A DNA stretch of 64,000 nucleotides, taken from the NCBI GenBank assembly GCA_023055425.1, contig JALGPY010000007.1, positions 84,593,136 through 84,657,135 of the forward strand, in the 5' to 3' direction. The translations under genes were made by a program, and so were the position numbers. The notes under the pieces were generated by a model. That model was not told where the DNA came from, did no database searches, and saw only the letters and a program-made list of their open reading frames with translations. This DNA is from Linanthus parryae. Taxonomy: Eukaryota > Streptophyta > Magnoliopsida > Ericales > Polemoniaceae. Shown here piece by piece: positions 1-10,727 of the stretch. Within the stretch, counting starts at the first letter, position 1; each line of letters starts with the position of its first letter.

Positions 1-600
1 GCGTCTGCATCTGTTGAACACTTTTCGCAGATCCCTTAGATGGTCTGCCTCCTCCTTGGATTTGACAACTAGGTAATCCACATAGAATTCCACTTCCTTG
101 TGCATCATGTCATGGAACAGGGCCATCATGGCCTGCTGGTAAGTCCCGCCTGCATTTTTGAGGCCAAAAGGCATCACCGTATAGTTAAATACTCCCACCG
201 GGGTGATGAACGCGGTTTTCCGTGCATCTTCGGGGTCCATCTTGATCTGATTGTACCCATTGAATCCGTCCATGAAGCTGAACATGCGATGACCCGCGGT
301 TGAATCGATAGTAAGTCAATGTTAGGGTGGAAAATCATCCTTGGGGCAGAATCGATTGAGATCCCGGAAATTCACGCAAATGCGAAGCTGTCCATTCTTC
401 TTTACCACGGGCACAATGTTAGCCAACCATGTGGGATGGTGATTTGGCTCTATGAATTTGGCATCTAGGAGTTTGACAATTTCCTGCTTAATCTTCACGT
501 TGAGCTCCGGCCTAAAGCTTCTTGTGCTCTGCTTTACCGGTTTGGATCCTGGAATCACATCCAACCGGTGCATGGTGATGCTCGTGTCCAGGCCGGGCAT
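1..600 (-). pseudogene. G1 reverse transcriptase, N-terminal part
   Basis: This is the fingers and palm part of a gypsy reverse transcriptase, which copies the element RNA into cDNA in the virus-like particle. It opens with the Tat-type lead-in (SITMHRLDVIPGSKPVKQ), followed by KKNGQLRICVNFRDLNRFCP. A stop and indel near 322 break the frame after DDFPP. The catalytic box reads YVDY at 73-84 on the minus strand where the family and the G2 copy have YVDD, so a catalytic aspartate is lost. The domain continues beyond the left edge. It cannot be active as it stands. Confidence 0.88.
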
Positions 601-1099
601 TTCATCTTATTCCCATGCGAATACGTCTTTGTACTCAGTCAAGAGCTGTAGCAATCTTTCTTCCTCTTCGCCTGTGAGGTCCGCGCTTAGAAAGACTGGC
701 CTCTTCTTTTCTTCGCTCGGGCTTAGGAATACCTCCTTCAACTCCTGTTTTTGTGGTCAAGGTTTGTCTTTCATGCATTTGGGTGCTTCTTTGAGTTTCT
801 CTTCCAGAGTGCTTGGCATTGGTTTGTCTGTCTCCGAAACCTGCTCAATTTGATTGATTTGCTCAGGGATATCCCCACGCTCGCGCGGGGACACCCCCGC
901 GCACCTTCATATGCGATAGCATTTCTTCCCGTTGGCGTAGAAACTCTCTATCTCCTTGCCTTCAGGATCATGTTTTGCTATTCTTTTCAGAGTATACACA
1001 TTCTTTCGCTGGTAGGCAATCCGCGGCGCCTCTTCTCGCGTAGGCAGCTTTTCCTTGGTATCCTCTCTTGTCACCATCACTCCTGCGGGTGACTGATCT
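601..1099 (-). other. G1 protease-RT linker, degraded
   Basis: This spacer lies between protease and reverse transcriptase of G1. No long open frame survives on the minus strand and I recognise no domain. It contains a GC-rich perfect 8-bp inverted repeat with a 4-nt loop at 883-902 (GCGCGGGG, then ACAC, then the complement). Confidence 0.5.
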
Positions 1100-2262
1100 T
1101 TATGTCCTCCCAGCGGGGCAGAGGAGTGGGGTTGAATGGTCCCGGCGTTTGCTCATCTGCCATCTCAGTGAACCACACCGCCTCACTGAGATGCGCTTCA
1201 TCCATGTTGAATGGATTTGTTGAAGCAGGTTCTCAACTATTCTGTCATTCCAAATGGCTTTCATCACTTGGTGAGCTGTTGAAGGAACAGCATCAAAGCG
1301 ATGAATCCAGGCCCGGCCTATGATCATGTGATACGTAGTGTTCGCATCTATGACATAGAATTTTGCTGAGCACTTGATTTTGCCAATCTGGAAACCCAAG
1401 CGGGGATGGACGTCATTCTGGAGTCGCTTCAGAATCCCATCAGCGGGGATGGACGCTTGACAATCTTGTGCTCCGGAATTCCCGCTAGCTTCAGAGTATG
1501 GAGCGAAACGACGTTAACTGCTGCTCCTCCGTCGACGAACGCTCTTTTGAACTCCACACCATTGATAATGGCTGCCACATACAGAGGCTTCTTATGGCTC
1601 GCATCTGTCTTTTTGTCGCTTGCGGAGAAGGATATGACCTTTTCTGTAGAGCGAGAAGCCCTGACAACCTTTCCATTGGAGACTACGATATCCTCCTCGT
1701 AATCTTCTGCTATCCTCAGGATCGCCTTTGTCATCTCCTTGCGGCATTTATCTGAGAATTTCATCTCATCAAAGAACCTGCTGAACCCATGCGATCCCTT
1801 CACTCGATCGGCACGTTCGTCCTCCGTGTCCATGCAATAGTCCTCGTCATCATGGATCTCGGCAATGATGGGTAGACCATCCTCCGCAACCTCTTCAAGG
1901 TCCACAATCGAGATCATAGCGACCACTTTGCCTTTCGATTCCTGCTCCGCATGGGCAGGGAGTGGATTGTTGCGCACATCCTGCCTTTGATCACTGACGA
2001 TCAGTTTGCCATTCTTCATCTTTTGGCTCACCATGATTCTGAGCTTCTTGCAGTCAGCCGTGGGATGCATGACCTTTCCGTGACATTCGAACAACTTCGG
2101 GTCCCTCACCATCTCCCTGGAGGGTGCCTTTTCGAGCAGCGGCAGGACGCCGTCCTTACGCCATTGTCTGCAAAGATCGCTTGCTTCCTCCACCGAGCAT
2201 GGCAGAGGCGGTGCATCAAAGTTCACTACCTTCGGCTGCTTCTGGGGCGAGACCGTGTTCAC
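1100..2262 (-). pseudogene. G1 gag C-terminus and aspartic protease
   Basis: Two consecutive minus-strand frames (2262-1429 and 1399-1100) cover the end of gag and the protease that cleaves the polyprotein. In the first, FECHGKVMHPTADCKKL near residues 58-74 is the Cys/His nucleocapsid-like motif of Tat elements. Near the end, AFVDGGAAVNVVSLHTLK is the protease active-site region; Tat elements typically have D-G-G here instead of D-S/T-G. The second frame continues with YHMIIGRAWIHRFDAVPS, the conserved G-R-x-W-I region after the protease flap. The frame changes between 1429 and 1399, so the product is broken. Confidence 0.8.
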
Positions 2263-3406
2263 TTCAGCTTCACGTGCCCTCTTGTAGCTGAATCTCCCGA
2301 TTTGAAAGTATTACTGCCCGAGGATCGCTCAGGGGCGTTCCTCTTTTTTGCCTTTCCACTATAGGCTCGATATTCTTCGTGCATTCGATAGCTTTGAAAA
2401 TGTAGGTGTTTGCAGGTTGATAAGCATACCTTTGTACTCGTCTCGCATGCATTGCAGGCATATCTCCATGAGTCTGCTTTCGAGTATCACATCTTTGCCT
2501 TCCAAGGACTTTGCCCTGAACTTCTTGATGAATGTTATCCCATCCTCCTCGCGCTTCTGATACATCCGCGAGAGATGAATCATCGTCACCTTTTCCTCCA
2601 TCTAGAAGAACTTGGTGTGAAACTTCTGAACCATGTCGTCCCAAGTCTTCACGGATCCGGCTTCCAACGTCCGGTACCACTTGTAAGCCACGTTCCCCAA
2701 GGATTTCGGGAACTCGCGCATCAGCAGTTTAGGATCAGCCCCATACGGCCCCATCACATCAATGAAGCGCATGACATGCTAATGGGCGTTCCCATTGACA
2801 TCTTCGAACTTGTCCCATTTAGGAGCCTTGTACCCAGCAGGGTTAGGCATGAGATAGATCTCTCGTGGAATAGGCGGATCGTTGTCAAGCTTCGAGATGA
2901 TGGTATCCACGAACGATTGGTGAGCCAGAATAGTGTCTATGCGCCGTTGCAGCGACGTCATACACTCCGGAGCATTTCCCTCGGCAGCGGGAGGAGGGGT
3001 CGCCGCAGGCGGAGGCGACACATACGTCGCAGGAGGGCTAGGGACATATTGTGAATTCACGTTACCCCAGATTGCCGTCGGAGGAGGAAAGGGATACTGT
3101 GAGGCCGGGTTAGGTACCAAAGCCGGAGGCTGAGGAGTGTGGGCAGCGAGAGGCAACATTTGAGCCGTTGACCCCTGAATTGAGGGCAGCTGCGTCGTCG
3201 CCGGCGGAGTTTGCAGGTTAGGGTTGGGTGGTGTGGTTGACACCCCCAATCCTTGAGTGGTGGAGGCTCCTCCTCCCTGAGATGGTGGCGTCCAAGGCTT
3301 CTAGCGTCGGAGCTTCACCGGTGGCTGTAGGAGTACGGCGGGTCTCCTCTTTCGAGGTGGTTTCCGTGGAAGGCGACCTGTTACTGACATCATCCTCATG
3401 AGACAT
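2263..3406 (-). pseudogene. G1 gag, N-terminal and central part
   Basis: Gag forms the capsid that packages element RNA. The likely start is the ATG at 3406 (MSHEDDVSNRS), 40 bases inside the primer-binding site. A frameshift near 3240 moves reading to a proline-rich stretch (TPPATTQ, YPFPPPTAIWG, PSPPATYVSPPPAA). Then come YLMPNPAGYKAPKWDKFED, the usual lead into the Tat capsid domain, and KWYRTLEAGSVKTWDDM. A stop at about 2600 precedes MIHLSRMYQKREEDGITF and IKKFRAKSLEG, the conserved capsid end. Several stops and shifts rule out an intact product. The proline-rich N-terminus before the capsid is normal for this group. Confidence 0.8.
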
Positions 3407-3429
3407 GGTTGCTTGCAATGGTATGTTCA

Positions 3430-3446
3430 CGTCAGGTTCACCAAAA
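3430..3446 (-). other. G1 primer-binding site
   Basis: Directly after the LTR end (TACACA on the minus strand) the sequence reads TTTTGGTGAACCTGACG, a tRNA-complementary site for starting minus-strand cDNA. G4 has the same core (TTGGTGAACC) at the same place. I do not assign the tRNA. Confidence 0.7.
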
Positions 3447-4074
3447 TGTGTACAAGAGAATCCTCCAGAGAGAACTTCGTGTACACCAAAGGCAGAGAAT
3501 AGAAAATGGCAGAGGAAGTGTTAGGTTGTGTGTAGGGAGAGAGTAAGGCAGTAGTAATGTGTGAGAGAGAGACAGGGGTTTGGCAGAGCTTCCGCGTATG
3601 TATGGTGTGTCCTCCTTTGTATGGAAGGGTTAACGTCCTATATATAACGGAGAATGTGACCGTTGTAGTGTGGTTAATGCGCCTATCAATGGCGGCTTAA
3701 TTAGCTTAACCACAACGGCACGTTCGCCCGCGTAGATAGGGACCTTTACTGCACGTTATCCGCGTATACCGGAACTGTTATGGGGTTGAACGGGTTTGAC
3801 CGGGTTGACCGGGTTTATGGAGCTCGTGCCATAAATCTCTCAAAATCAGTTACTAAAGGTCGCGCGCGAGCTTGGCTCCCACGCGACAGGACGTACTCTA
3901 GCCTCCAGACCACTAAGTCCCTACAAGTCCCGTGCAGTGGTATGCGAGGGCCCTGGCTCGCAGCCCCCACGCGGATCAGCGCGGCTGGTGATCCAGTGTG
4001 TGTAGAGCACAATATGGTGTGCTAGATGATTGCCACGTGGCCAAGATCTGTCTGTTCAGAAAGCACTATCTACA
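3447..4074 (-). repeat. G1 5' LTR
   Basis: 628-bp terminal repeat with TG...CA ends on the minus strand. It matches the split 3' LTR of G2 (14494-14649 and 22347-22714) over most of its length, including the ATCAT-CTAGCACACC block and the ACACTGGATCACCA block. A TATA box lies on the minus strand near 3640-3650 (TTATATATAGG), matching the one in the G2 LTR at about 22600. This LTR lets the missing end of the G2 LTR be recognised. Confidence 0.85.
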
Positions 4075-4077
4075 CAC

Positions 4078-5100
4078 AGATTGGATGTTGTCCCGGGATC
4101 TAAACCGGTGAAGCAAAGTGCGAGAAGTTTCAGGCCAGAAATAATGTGAAGATCAAGAAGGAAATAGTCAAGTTGCTGACTACTAAGTTCATTGAGCCAA
4201 ATCATCATCTTACTTGGTTGGACAACATCGTTCCGGTGGTGAAGAAGAATGGGAAACTTTTCATTTGTGTAGACTTCAGGGACCTCAACCGTTTCTGCCG
4301 GAAGGACGACTTCCCGTTGCCCAACATCGATTTGCTCATTGATTCTACTGCAGGGAATCAGATGTTCAATTTCATGGATGGTTTTAGCGGGTATAACCAG
4401 ATCAATATGGATCCCGAGGATGCACGGAAAACTGCGTTCATTACACCGGTGGGGGTCTTTAACTACACAGTAATGCCCTTTCGAATCAAGAATGCGGGTG
4501 CGACTTATCAGCGAGCAATGATGGCTTTGTTCCACGACATCATGCATTTGGAGGTAGAATTTTATGTTGATGATTTGGTTGACAAGTCGAGAGAGGAAGC
4601 AGACCATCTGGGAGACCTGTGGAAAGTATTCAAAAGATGCAGGAGTTTCCAATTGAAGATGAATCTCATGAAATGCGCGTTCGGAGTGACTTCGGGGAAG
4701 TTTTTATGATGTGTGATCCATCTCCTCGGAATTGAGCCTGACCCTGCGAAAGTATCAGCTATCACCATCATGACGGCACCGCATAATCAGAACAATCTGA
4801 AGACGTTCCTAGGGAAACTATCTTATTTACGGAGATTCATCCCAGCAATTGCAGAAATAACCTTCTACTTTGGCGATCTCCTCAAAGAGAACGCTGTATA
4901 TAATTGGACGGAGGAGCATGAAGCTGAATTTGGGAGGCTAAAATATCTGCTGACATCACCAAGAGTAATGATCGCACCTCAGCTGGGGTCACCTCTTTTT
5001 TTGTACCTGACATCGACCAAGAAGTCTATAGGGGCGCTACTAGCCCAAGAATATGAAGGCAGGAAATGCCGATCTATTATATCTCCCATTTAGTACAGCC
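4078..5100 (+). pseudogene. G2 reverse transcriptase
   Basis: Gypsy reverse transcriptase missing its extreme N-terminus. It starts at LDVVPGSKPVKQ next to the G1 LTR, meets a stop at about 4146, then is open to 4709. Motifs in order are IVPVVKKNGKLFICVDFRDL, MFNFMDGFSGYNQINMDPED, TPVGVFNYTVMPFRIKNAGA and the catalytic YVDD at 4563-4574, which is intact. After a stop at about 4710 the thumb and connection follow from 4713 (LLGIEPDPAKVSAI, LGKLSYLRRFIPAIAEI). The match to the G1 copy is close, so the two belong to one family. It is broken by at least two stops. Confidence 0.9.
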
Positions 5101-5545
5101 GGCTGAGTCAAGATACACAGATATCGAACGCCACTGTCTTGCTTTATTCTTAGTGATAGAAAAATTAAAGCATTATTTCGCCTCCCACAAATTCGTAGTG
5201 ATTACAAAGAGCGATCCCATACGGTATCTCTTGAGTCACTCTTCTCCCTGCGGAAGATTGGCAAAATGGTACACGACCGTCTCACAGTATGATATTACGT
5301 GTGCTCGACCTCAATCCATCAAAACACAAGCAGTGGCAGATCTTTTGGCGCAGTTCTTGGATAGCAGCTACGAACCAATGATTGCGGAGGAGATAAAAGG
5401 ACCTGAGATTTTTGCGGTTGATTCACCATATTGGAAGCTTCATTTTGATGGATTTTCAACAAGGAAATGTGGTGGAATTGGCATTGTTCTGACTAAACCA
5501 GATGGGGAGGTCATCCAAATGTCCACCAAGCTAGATTTCCAGTAA
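5066..5545 (+). pseudogene. G2 RNase H (RT-linked)
   Basis: This domain degrades the RNA strand during reverse transcription. It begins in the previous frame (FLYLTSTKKSIGALLAQE, about 4998) and shifts frame at about 5070 to PIYYISHLVQPAESRYTDIE. ADLLAQFLDSSYEP marks the end of the gypsy RNase H and tether. The same frame then runs into the start of a second RNase H domain (WKLHFDGFSTRKCGGIGIVL) before a stop at 5543. Confidence 0.85.
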
Positions 5546-5958
5546 CGAACAATGAGGCGGAGTATGAGGCCCTGATCGCAGGACTCCGCGCGGCAAACGC
5601 ACTAGAAGTGAGCAATCTGACGGTCATGGGGGACTCTAAGCTAATTGTCAAACAAGCTTCAGGAAAATATGGGTTGAAGGAAGTAAATTTATTGCCTTAT
5701 CGGACTTTGGTGCAAAAGTTGGTACAGCAATTTTGTGATTTCAAGTACGAGCACACGCCTGGGGCTGATAATCTGCATGCAGACGCCTTAGCCACCCTGG
5801 GATCTAAAATCAGTACGGAAAAATGCCCTGCGAGAATTTTGATCGAGGTTAGAGCAACTCCGGCCTTGACGCAGGAGGTATACGAGGAGGAATCCGCAGA
5901 AGATGAAGATTGGAGAAAGCCAATAAAGCGTGCAATTGCGGAGGGCACGAGTAAATAA
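5420..5958 (+). pseudogene. G2 second (archaeal-type) RNase H domain
   Basis: An additional RNase H fold follows the first, a feature of the Tat branch. The first acidic motif is LHFDGFSTRKCGGIGIVL (about 5437-5490). After a frame break at 5543, NNEAEYEALIAGL carries the conserved glutamate, MGDSKLIVKQASGKYG the next aspartate, and PGADNLHADALATLG the C-terminal aspartate region. The tail (5830-5958) is acidic and leads towards integrase. The domain wording matches plant RNase H-like proteins more than the retroviral type. It is broken by the 5543 stop. Confidence 0.82.
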
Positions 5959-5999
5959 AACTGGGCATCCACCAAGGGATACTGCATACACGATAATTC

Positions 6000-7462
6000 C
6001 CTTTACTACCTGGGTCCAGGTGGAATACTCATGCGGTGCGTCTTGCAGAAGGAGGGGCAGGCATTATTGGAAAAGATCCACCAACACTCTTGTGGGGAAA
6101 GTGAGTTGTCTATTTATCGGAAAGCAGAGATATGCGATTCATTGGCCGAATATGTCCGCATCTGCTGCAATCATTCAAGGAAATTGTGAGAGCTGCACAT
6201 TAATCAAAGACTCTTTAGAGATTGCTGTGATTGATGATGGCGCAGATTGGAAGAAGCCACTCTTTGATTATCTGATGGAAGGAATTGAGCCCGATCAGAG
6301 AAATGAAGCTGAGAAACTTAAAAGAAAAGCGGCTCGATATGTAGTGCAGAAAAACATACTTTGGCGAAGAGGCCACGAGGGTAATCTACTCAGATGTCTA
6401 GATATCCAAGAAGCGCAAGAGGTGATGGATTTATCTCACTAAGTGGAGCATCAGGGAGGTGCGAAGCTATGCAGGCAACTCCTCGCCGTTGGTTATTTCT
6501 GGCCAACAATGGAAGCAAATTGTCGCACCAAGGTAAAAAGATGTCAGGAATGTCAATTTAAGGGCAACCTTGTGCATGCTCCTTCTGTAGACTTACATGC
6601 ATTAGGAACACCGTGGCCATTTCATACTTGGGCTTTAGATTTTATCGGTCCTATTCGACCAGCCTCGCATGGAAACCAGTTCATCTTCACTGCGACAGAG
6701 TTATTTACAAGGTGGGTGGAAGCAGTACCGCTCAAAACAGCAAATGCGCTCGCAGTGGTCAATTTTGTTCAGGAAAACATCATATACCGGTTTGGATCCC
6801 CAATACAATCCTCTCGGATAACGGCATTCCTTTTGTAAATCGCCAGGTGGCTGCGAAACTGGCGGAATACAACATAAGGCATGTTTACTCCACACCTTAC
6901 TATCCGAAAGGGAATGGTCAAGCAGAAGCAACCAATATGACGCCGCTAAGGATTTTGAGTAAGATGGTCGCGGATGATCACAAGAAGTGGGCTAATTCTT
7001 TAAATTTGGCTTTGTGGGCGTATCGCACTTCGCCCAGGACCCCCACTGGAGTTTCCTCGTTCTTTCTATGCTATGGAGCTGAAGCCGTAGTACCAGCAGA
7101 AATAAAGGTCAACTCTGCAAGGATAGCCTTTAATGCCTTGTACGAAAATCAACGTGATCATGACTTGATTCTGTTGGAAGAGAAGCGTGAACAGGCTAAG
7201 AGGGCTAACAAAAGATACAAGGAGTCGCGCTTACAAGAAAACAGTTCAACACCAAGATTTTTCGGTTGGGGACTTGGTTCTACGAGCTTCAGATCGATGC
7301 ATGCGGGAGGCAGCCCATTCAAAGTTCGCAACCAACTGGGAAGGACCGTTCGAAGTTAAAGAAGTCTTCGACAGCGGTTACTGCACAATTCAGAGACTCC
7401 ATGGGACTGCAACAACCTCAAGCCCAATCAATATGCGATGGATCAAAAAGTATTATCCTTAG
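6000..7462 (+). pseudogene. G2 integrase
   Basis: Integrase inserts cDNA into the host genome. A degraded lead (6000-6260) is followed by KAARYVVQKNILWRRGHEGNLLRCL. The zinc-binding region (LSH, then VEHQGG, then CRTKVKRCQECQ) has a stop at 6440 between its histidines. The core has the first aspartate in WALDFIGPI (about 6635), the second in SDNGIPFVN after a frameshift at about 6800, and the glutamate in GNGQAEATN (about 6920). LWAYRTSPRTPTG and the C-terminal GDLVLRASD and KFATNWEGPFEVKEV follow after another frameshift. It ends with NMRWIKKYYP and a stop at 7460-7462. Catalytic residues are present but the frame is broken at least three times. Confidence 0.88.
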
Positions 7463-7684
7463 CCTATCTCTTTCTGTTTGACGCAAAAGTCTGTTGGATT
7501 CTAAGTCTAGTTTTCCCATGTACCTATGCATTATTTCCTCCCATATCAGGAATTTGTTGTCATGCTCCTCCCATATGAGGACGCTTTAATAATAAGGATT
7601 CTCCCATATGAGAATTACTTTATTGCATTTTTGTATCCATTATTTTATTTAGTTGTTTGCTCACGTTACTTAGATTCCTCAAAA
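7463..7684 (+). other. G2 non-coding spacer after integrase
   Basis: Short AT-rich stretch with three diverged copies of a motif near CTCCCATATGAGGA (7539-7606): TCCCATATCAGGAA, TCCCATATGAGGAC and TCCCATATGAGAAT. CATATG is palindromic. No coding is seen. Confidence 0.5.
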
Positions 7685-8170
7685 GACTATCAGCGTAGAT
7701 AGCAGCTATAACAAATGATCCCGTGCGATCCAAAGCCTATCTGCCTAGATAGCAGCTATATTGAACTATGATCTTAAGTCATCTAAAAGCCTATCTGCCT
7801 AGACAGCAGCCATAACAACCACGCCCGCGTGCGATACCAAGCCTATCTGTTTATATAGAAGCTATATCATATGATCCCATACGATCCAAAGCCTATCTAC
7901 CTAGATAGCAGCTATATTGAATTATGATCTTAAGTGATCTAAAAGCCTATCTGCCCAGATAGCAACAATAACAACCACGCTCGCGTACGATACCAAGCCT
8001 ATCTGCTTAGATAGCAGCTATAACATATGATCCCATACGAGCCAAATTCTATTTGCCTAGATAGCAGCTATACTGAACTATGATCTTAAGTGATCTAAAA
8101 GGTTATCTGCCTAGATGGCAGCAATAGCAACATCCTCGTGCGATACAAAGACCAGCTGATTTAAATAGCA
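7685..8170 (+). repeat. G2 tandem repeat array with three-part higher-order unit
   Basis: About nine units of 49-55 bp. Each has a core near GCCTATCTGCCTAGATAGC, which folds as CTATCT, loop GCCT, AGATAG. Tails alternate in order: A (ACATATGATCCCATACGATC), B (TTGAACTATGATCTTAAGTG) and C (ACAACCACGCCCGCGTGCGA). The A-B-C trimer of about 155 bp repeats three times (about 7685, 7839 and 7996), with a decayed partial copy after 8148. Tandem arrays between pol and the 3' LTR are typical of Tat-branch elements. Confidence 0.88.
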
Positions 8171-9305
8171 AAAATATTCAAGCATTATTTGGATATAACT
8201 GCGATAGAAACACAATTTGGACATATAGCAAGTTTGCACCCGAAATTACGACTTGTTGCATCAAACAAAACAGTGAATGAAAAAGCATATTTTATTGACA
8301 GTCAAAAACGACTTACTATGGAAAGATTTCCAATCTAAAGCTTGAATCTACGATATATAGAACTAGGGGACAGGACGCTATCGCCGACGTCCTAGATCAG
8401 AATAGAGCTCTCATTTGATCTCCCGCCATGGTGAGATGCCAGATGAACCTCATGCCCTGACGGCTGCAGACGTGAAGAACAAATGGGAGAACAGCTCATG
8501 GGGCAGGAACCTGATTGTGCAAAAAGACGAGAACAATCACTCGTCACACCTTGTTCAAAAAAATGGTGGCAAATAGTTCTCCTCCGGATAGCCAGCGGAG
8601 AAGCACACCATTCATTACAATTTAGTAGTGAAACCAGTACAGGACTATGCTCATCAAAAAGTCACCGGACATACGAATTGCAAACATAATAGACAAGGAA
8701 GAATCTTTGCGAAAGCAGGAGACCTTACGCAATTGTTCTTCAAAAAGGTCAGAGGATCGAAGGACTTTCCAAAGAATTTCTTGGGAACTATTTCTATAGC
8801 ACAAGGCGCGAACTCAGGTTTCAACGCCGGGAAATGACATGAATCAACAAAGGCCAAAAACTGATGCCGGCAGTCGTAAGGACTCATGAGAAGTCACATT
8901 TTCGGTGAAGAACCAATTAGCAAGAAGCAGGGTTTATATAGACTTCTTAAGGGACTCTTCAGTTCCCTGGCCGAGTCAGCAATGCCTTGGAAACGGGTAA
9001 GAATCAATTACCTACGTCTCAAAAAGGGGTAAAAAAATCAATTACCCTACTAAAGGCTACGACGATACAGTAGCACGCCCTAATTAATGAAGGAAGGTCA
9101 TGATAAGGATGGGGCCTACAAGGAAATCGTGCTTATCTAATAAAGTAATAGCGCGATAATCAAGGAAATTACGTCAAGACATGACGTCATAATTGATATA
9201 CATTAAAGTACGAGTGCAAATCCTCAAAAAAAAAATACATGAAATTTCAAATGTTTGGAAAGAAGGGGGAGAAACACTAGCATTACAATATGCGCAACTC
9301 TTCAT
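8171..9305. other. G2 region between tandem array and antisense gene
   Basis: No convincing gene. On the minus strand there is an AATAAA polyadenylation-type signal at about 8290, a good TATA box (CTATATAAACC, 8941-8931), and an upstream ACGTCA and TGACGTCA pair at 9169-9190. A 78-codon minus-strand frame starts at 8887, 44 bases past the TATA box (MSPYDCRHQFLAFVDS), but matches nothing I know. The stretch could be the trailer of the antisense gene, a second antisense unit, or both. Confidence 0.4.
8931..9190 (-). promoter_or_regulatory. Possible antisense promoter in G2
   Basis: On the minus strand, a TGACGTCA palindrome is followed after 5 nt by TGACGTAA (together 9190-9169). This resembles paired TGACG (as-1-like) sites bound by plant bZIP factors. 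A TATA box, CTATATAAACC, lies about 230 bases downstream. Arrangement and spacing fit a plant promoter, but no known gene follows, so the call is tentative. Confidence 0.3.
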
Positions 9306-10638
9306 TTAAAATAAATCCTTGATTAAAGGATGTTCTGGTGAAAACAGAAGCGATGTTTCTTTTGCTTGGTTCACTTCTTGTTTTAGCTTTTCATACTTGG
9401 CCTTCATCGCATGGAAGAGAGTGGAAGCTTCTTCAGCTTTCTTCCTTTGCTCCTCAAATTTCCTCTTTTCAAATGCGAGGTTGTGGTAGCCGTATTTCAG
9501 CATTACAGATGCGAGGATTTGAGTAACTCTGTTGAGGAGGAATTCGAAGTCCACTCTGCCTTGATTCTTAGAGTGAAGACTTTTTCATGCGTTATAAAGC
9601 GACAGTGCATTATCAGGAGAGATGGTCGTAGGGGTAGCTGCAGACAGTTGCTCTAAAATCCAGATGGCTTCAGTCAAGAAAAATCTTCTGTCGAAAGGCT
9701 CTAGCTCCAGAGTTCTCGCAAATGACCATGGGTATGAAAGGTGCATCCTTATGAGCCAATCCACATCGGGTTGCCTCATTCTTGGAAAAAATGACAAGTT
9801 TAGGAGTGCAAGTTTAATGCGAGAAGTTTCAAAATCATAGAATGTGACATATGGTAACACCATAGCATACCTGTTTCTTCAAGGATCTCACGCAAAGAAG
9901 GAATGCGCATCACGGGAAAAGTTGAAGCATATCCTTGCTGCATTGCTCTCCTGTCAGCTTCAATTTTGCGCTCGTTATAGTCGGCATGAATAAAGTAAGT
10001 GGCACCACGTGCGATGGCAGCCCCAACTTGCGAACCCCAAAAACTCCATGCGGTGGGAACTTGAAAAACTTCCATATCAATAGAGGGGATCGCAGGACTT
10101 TGATGGGGCTCAGGGACATTCATAGGAATGGCAGCACTTGAAGAAGTATGTGGAATAACTTCAGAAACAGTTGAGGTTTCTGCTTGCCTAGGAACTGCTT
10201 TAGTCGCGAGAGGTTCTTGCTGCTCAGGAGTATCCATTGGAACATCAACATGCGATGCTATGTCTTCCATGACCTGTTCATTTTCATGAACTCCAGCTCC
10301 AGCATCCTCCGCTTCCAACTCTTCAACTTCAGCACCTTCTCCTCTCATCTCAGTGTCGGCTTCGACAACCTCAGATACCTCAATAATGTCCTCCAGAGGT
10401 TCAACTACATACACAGTAACTACGATAGGTTTCTCCACATGCGAGCTTCGCTCTGGAACATAAGGTATAGGAAGCTGATTTCTCTGCTCTAGCATGTTCT
10501 CATCAGAGTCGCCAACACCTGCCCCGGTGATTACCTCTCTCTCATCTGGCACATTGTCAGTAGAGCCATGTGTTGTGGCAGTATCGCCTGCGGAAGGAGT
10601 AGGGTTAATGTTAGCAGGACTATTTGGGGTAGTACCAC

Positions 10639-10727
10639 CTGCGAGACAGAATTGAAGAAAACATGTTAAGGTAACTCGCGTTATAAAATGATATCCTGTT
10701 TTATTTTGATAAATTATAAGCAAGCAC
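10639..10727 (-). other. Intron 3 of G2 antisense gene
   Basis: 89 bp. The donor is GGAG|GTGCTT and the acceptor is TGTCTCGCAG|GTGG. It is phase 1: removal joins PPKCG to GGTTPNSPAN in frame. The interior is AT-rich, as expected for a plant intron. Confidence 0.72.

Larger units (their letters stand above)
1..4074 (-). mobile_element. G1: Tat-type Ty3/gypsy retrotransposon, partial
   Basis: Minus-strand gypsy element cut off by the left edge of the window. Reading on the minus strand from 4074, it has a 5' LTR, a primer-binding site, a proline-rich gag, a protease and the start of reverse transcriptase. Gene order and the wording of RT (PGSKPVKQ, IVPVVKKNGQLRICVNFRDL) put it in the Tat branch, like its neighbour G2. 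The right boundary is set by comparison with the G2 3' LTR, which starts TGTAGATAG; the G1 LTR starts the same way. The flank CACAG (4075-4079) continues directly into G2 reverse transcriptase codons, so G1 most likely inserted into G2. The left duplication lies outside the window. Confidence 0.88.

Noticed and set aside
2410..3054. 214-codon plus-strand frame opposite G1 gag
   Set aside because: Complement of gag; Arg-rich tail is the reverse of the proline-rich coding.
7685..8170. Regular repeats that could suggest a CRISPR array
   Set aside because: Units are contiguous with no unique spacers, and the context is a plant retrotransposon.
10184..10492. Plus-strand 102-codon frame
   Set aside because: Shadow of exon 4 of the antisense gene, whose frame is far longer and spliced in phase.
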